Source of the DNA: a virus
Direction: 5' to 3' (one strand)
Length of the DNA: 46,474 bases
IMG/VR virus record: IMGVR_UViG_3300009034_000069
Coordinates: 1-46,474 of that record
The stretch's first letter is position 1. Every line of letters begins with the position of its first letter. Below the pieces are notes generated by a model. It was not told where the DNA came from. It was given only the letters and a program-made list of their open reading frames with translations, and searched no databases. Both the position numbers and the translations under genes were made by a program. Shown one piece after another: positions 45,461-46,474 of this stretch.

Positions 45461-45749
45461 TATAATTAATACCTCCGGCCAGCCCAACATTCCTCACCGC
45501 GTCCCGGTCGTTAAGATACTTCTCATGAGCGGCTTTAGTCCCTCTGCCATAGTCACAATCTATCTCACCCTCATAATAGCCTAACTCTTTCAGCCGGGTC
45601 TGTATCGTGCGGACAGACTGTATATACTCCATCTTGGATAGCTCGAGCTTTAGCCGCACGTTTTCGTAGAAAAGATGGGCAGCAACAATCATAAAGATAG
45701 CGGCTCCAATAGCCAAAGCTAAATGTAGGCCGTCACTTTGTTTCTTCAT
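45450..45749 (-). CDS. Membrane-anchored peptidoglycan-binding-like protein, 99 aa
   Basis: Residues 9-26 (LALAIGAAIFMIVAAHLF) form an N-terminal membrane anchor. After a short coiled linker comes VRTIQTRLKELGYYEGEIDC then DYGRGTKAA, matching PG_binding_1 repeats (Q-x2-L-x2-LGYY-x-G-x-ID-x2-G-x2-T). No catalytic domain follows. The layout suggests a periplasmic, cell-wall-binding protein. A role in lysis, superinfection control or cell-wall anchoring is inference. Confidence 0.65.
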   Translation of the reverse strand: MKKQSDGLHLALAIGAAIFMIVAAHLFYENVRLKLELSKMEYIQSVRTIQTRLKELGYYEGEIDCDYGRGTKAAHEKYLNDRDAVRNVGLAGGINYNED

Positions 45750-45961
45750 TATATCACCTCACTTTCAGCTGGGTCTGTCGCCGGAGGGTAGTAGAAGGCA
45801 TTGACACCTATATATATTGGACTGTCATCAATAAAACACTCTGTTTTCTTGACCCCTCTTGTTGACGCGACAAGTAGTGTCTTCCCAGACTTTGATGCTA
45901 CTGTTGGCTTAAAGCACGGCAGGGTAATTACAAGATTTCCATTTTCAATTTTCACGTCCAT
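45749..45961 (-). CDS. Small beta-rich protein, 70 aa
   Basis: MDVKIENGNLVITLPCFKPT, then KTLLVASTRGVKKTECFIDD. Beta-rich, with two cysteines. GAGGT is six bases before ATG. It overlaps the peptidoglycan-binding gene's start by one base (TAATG type). No family. Confidence 0.6.
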   Translation of the reverse strand: MDVKIENGNLVITLPCFKPTVASKSGKTLLVASTRGVKKTECFIDDSPIYIGVNAFYYPPATDPAESEVI

Positions 45962-46094
45962 TTTTTACCTCACTTTCTTTTTTAACTCAAAAAACCACTT
46001 TGTTAATTTGGGTAAAATATTTTTTCACCCCAGAATACATCAGGTTGTGATAATTCGACCCGGCCTATACCAAACTACCTTCTTTTTTAACTTG

Positions 46095-46409
46095 TCAAAT
46101 GTCACTGTCTTTTTCGGCTTCGGCAAGGGCTTTATGATATTTTTCTTTTGCACTTACAATTGTCAATCCAACACCAACGCCTATTTGTGTTTCTCCGCCA
46201 GCTTCTAATGCTGTTTGAAGTGCAAGGTATAAATCTTTCAATGCCTCAACCAGCTTATCGTGGCAATTCCACCGCCGGACAAGCTCTTTGGCGTTGGCAT
46301 CGTTGCGCTCGTCTAATCTCTTGCCTGTTTCGTCAACGATGTTGTTAAAATCGCCATATAAGAAACTTTGGACTTTTTCTACTCTTAATTTCCCCTTATA
46401 TCCGCTCAT
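46095..46409 (-). CDS. Hypothetical protein, 104 aa, spanning toward the circle junction
   Basis: MSGYKGKLRVEKVQSFLYGD, then a helical C-terminus rich in Ala and Leu (KLVEALKDLYLALQTALEAG). The start at 46409 equals position 54 in the left terminal repeat, so on the circle it directly follows gene 67-357. The leader AAGGAGTGAAAAA is the same. Function unknown. Confidence 0.7.
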   Translation of the reverse strand: MSGYKGKLRVEKVQSFLYGDFNNIVDETGKRLDERNDANAKELVRRWNCHDKLVEALKDLYLALQTALEAGGETQIGVGVGLTIVSAKEKYHKALAEAEKDSDI

Positions 46410-46474
46410 TTTTTCACTCCTTCACAAGACAACCTCCTCTTTAATATGAGGTCGTCGGGATATTTCGTGCATTA
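46356..46474. repeat. Terminal direct repeat, right copy
   Basis: Identical to 1-119. It includes the start of the gene at 46409 and part of the gene at 67-357. Remove one copy to obtain the 46,355-bp circle. Confidence 0.97.

Overview
The window is best read as one complete, circularly closed double-stranded DNA phage genome, most likely from a metagenome. Its first and last 119 bases are identical (1-119 = 46356-46474), so the unique circle is 46,355 bp. It carries a T7-like (short-tailed, podovirus) virion gene set: terminase, gp8-type head-tail connector, scaffold, major capsid protein, tail tubular proteins A and B, and a gp13/14/15/16-like internal-protein block. There is no recognisable RNA polymerase, integrase or repressor, so I infer a virulent phage transcribed by the host polymerase. 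A two-component spanin with an outer-membrane lipoprotein implies a Gram-negative (diderm) host. The host taxon cannot be named from the sequence.

Layout. (1) 42445-46409, continuing across the circle junction to 1-2080: a leftward cluster of small, mostly unrecognised genes, probably early. Conserved Shine-Dalgarno leaders and intercistronic hairpins separate them. (2) 2123-2283: a divergent control region with back-to-back sigma70-like promoters and repeated TTGCAA-core palindromes. (3) 2317-6512: small packaging-region genes, small and large terminase. (4) 6546-9371: appendage genes (fibre-like, collagen-like). (5) 9371-26512: portal, scaffold, capsid, decoration, beta-helix protein, tail tubular A and B, internal virion proteins. 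(6) 26515-27513: holin-like proteins and nested spanin genes, closed by a strong intrinsic terminator. (7) 27634-42243: rightward replication, recombination and modification genes: uracil-DNA glycosylase, HD hydrolase, family A DNA polymerase, ERCC4 nuclease, metallophosphoesterase, Cas4-like nuclease, Sak4-like ATPase, CsrA, DUF669/SSB-like protein, DNA methyltransferase and an AAA+ ATPase, interleaved with many tiny overlapping ORFs. A free-standing HNH endonuclease gene sits antisense behind the methyltransferase.

How it fits together. Region 7 would supply nucleotide hydrolysis, replication and annealing-type recombination. Regions 3-5 build a short-tailed particle whose internal proteins are ejected into the cell. 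Region 6 opens the cell, although no endolysin could be recognised. The most unusual features are: (a) Sec-type signal peptides on three putative virion proteins, including one fused directly ahead of the conserved start of the tail tubular B protein; (b) a LamG-like domain inserted into that same tail protein; (c) an HNH gene with its own promoter that appears to have replaced the 3' end of the methyltransferase gene, leaving the old 3' end behind; (d) a phage CsrA; (e) hairpins in front of successive capsid-module genes; and (f) a small Zn-ribbon gene with ACG where its start codon should be.
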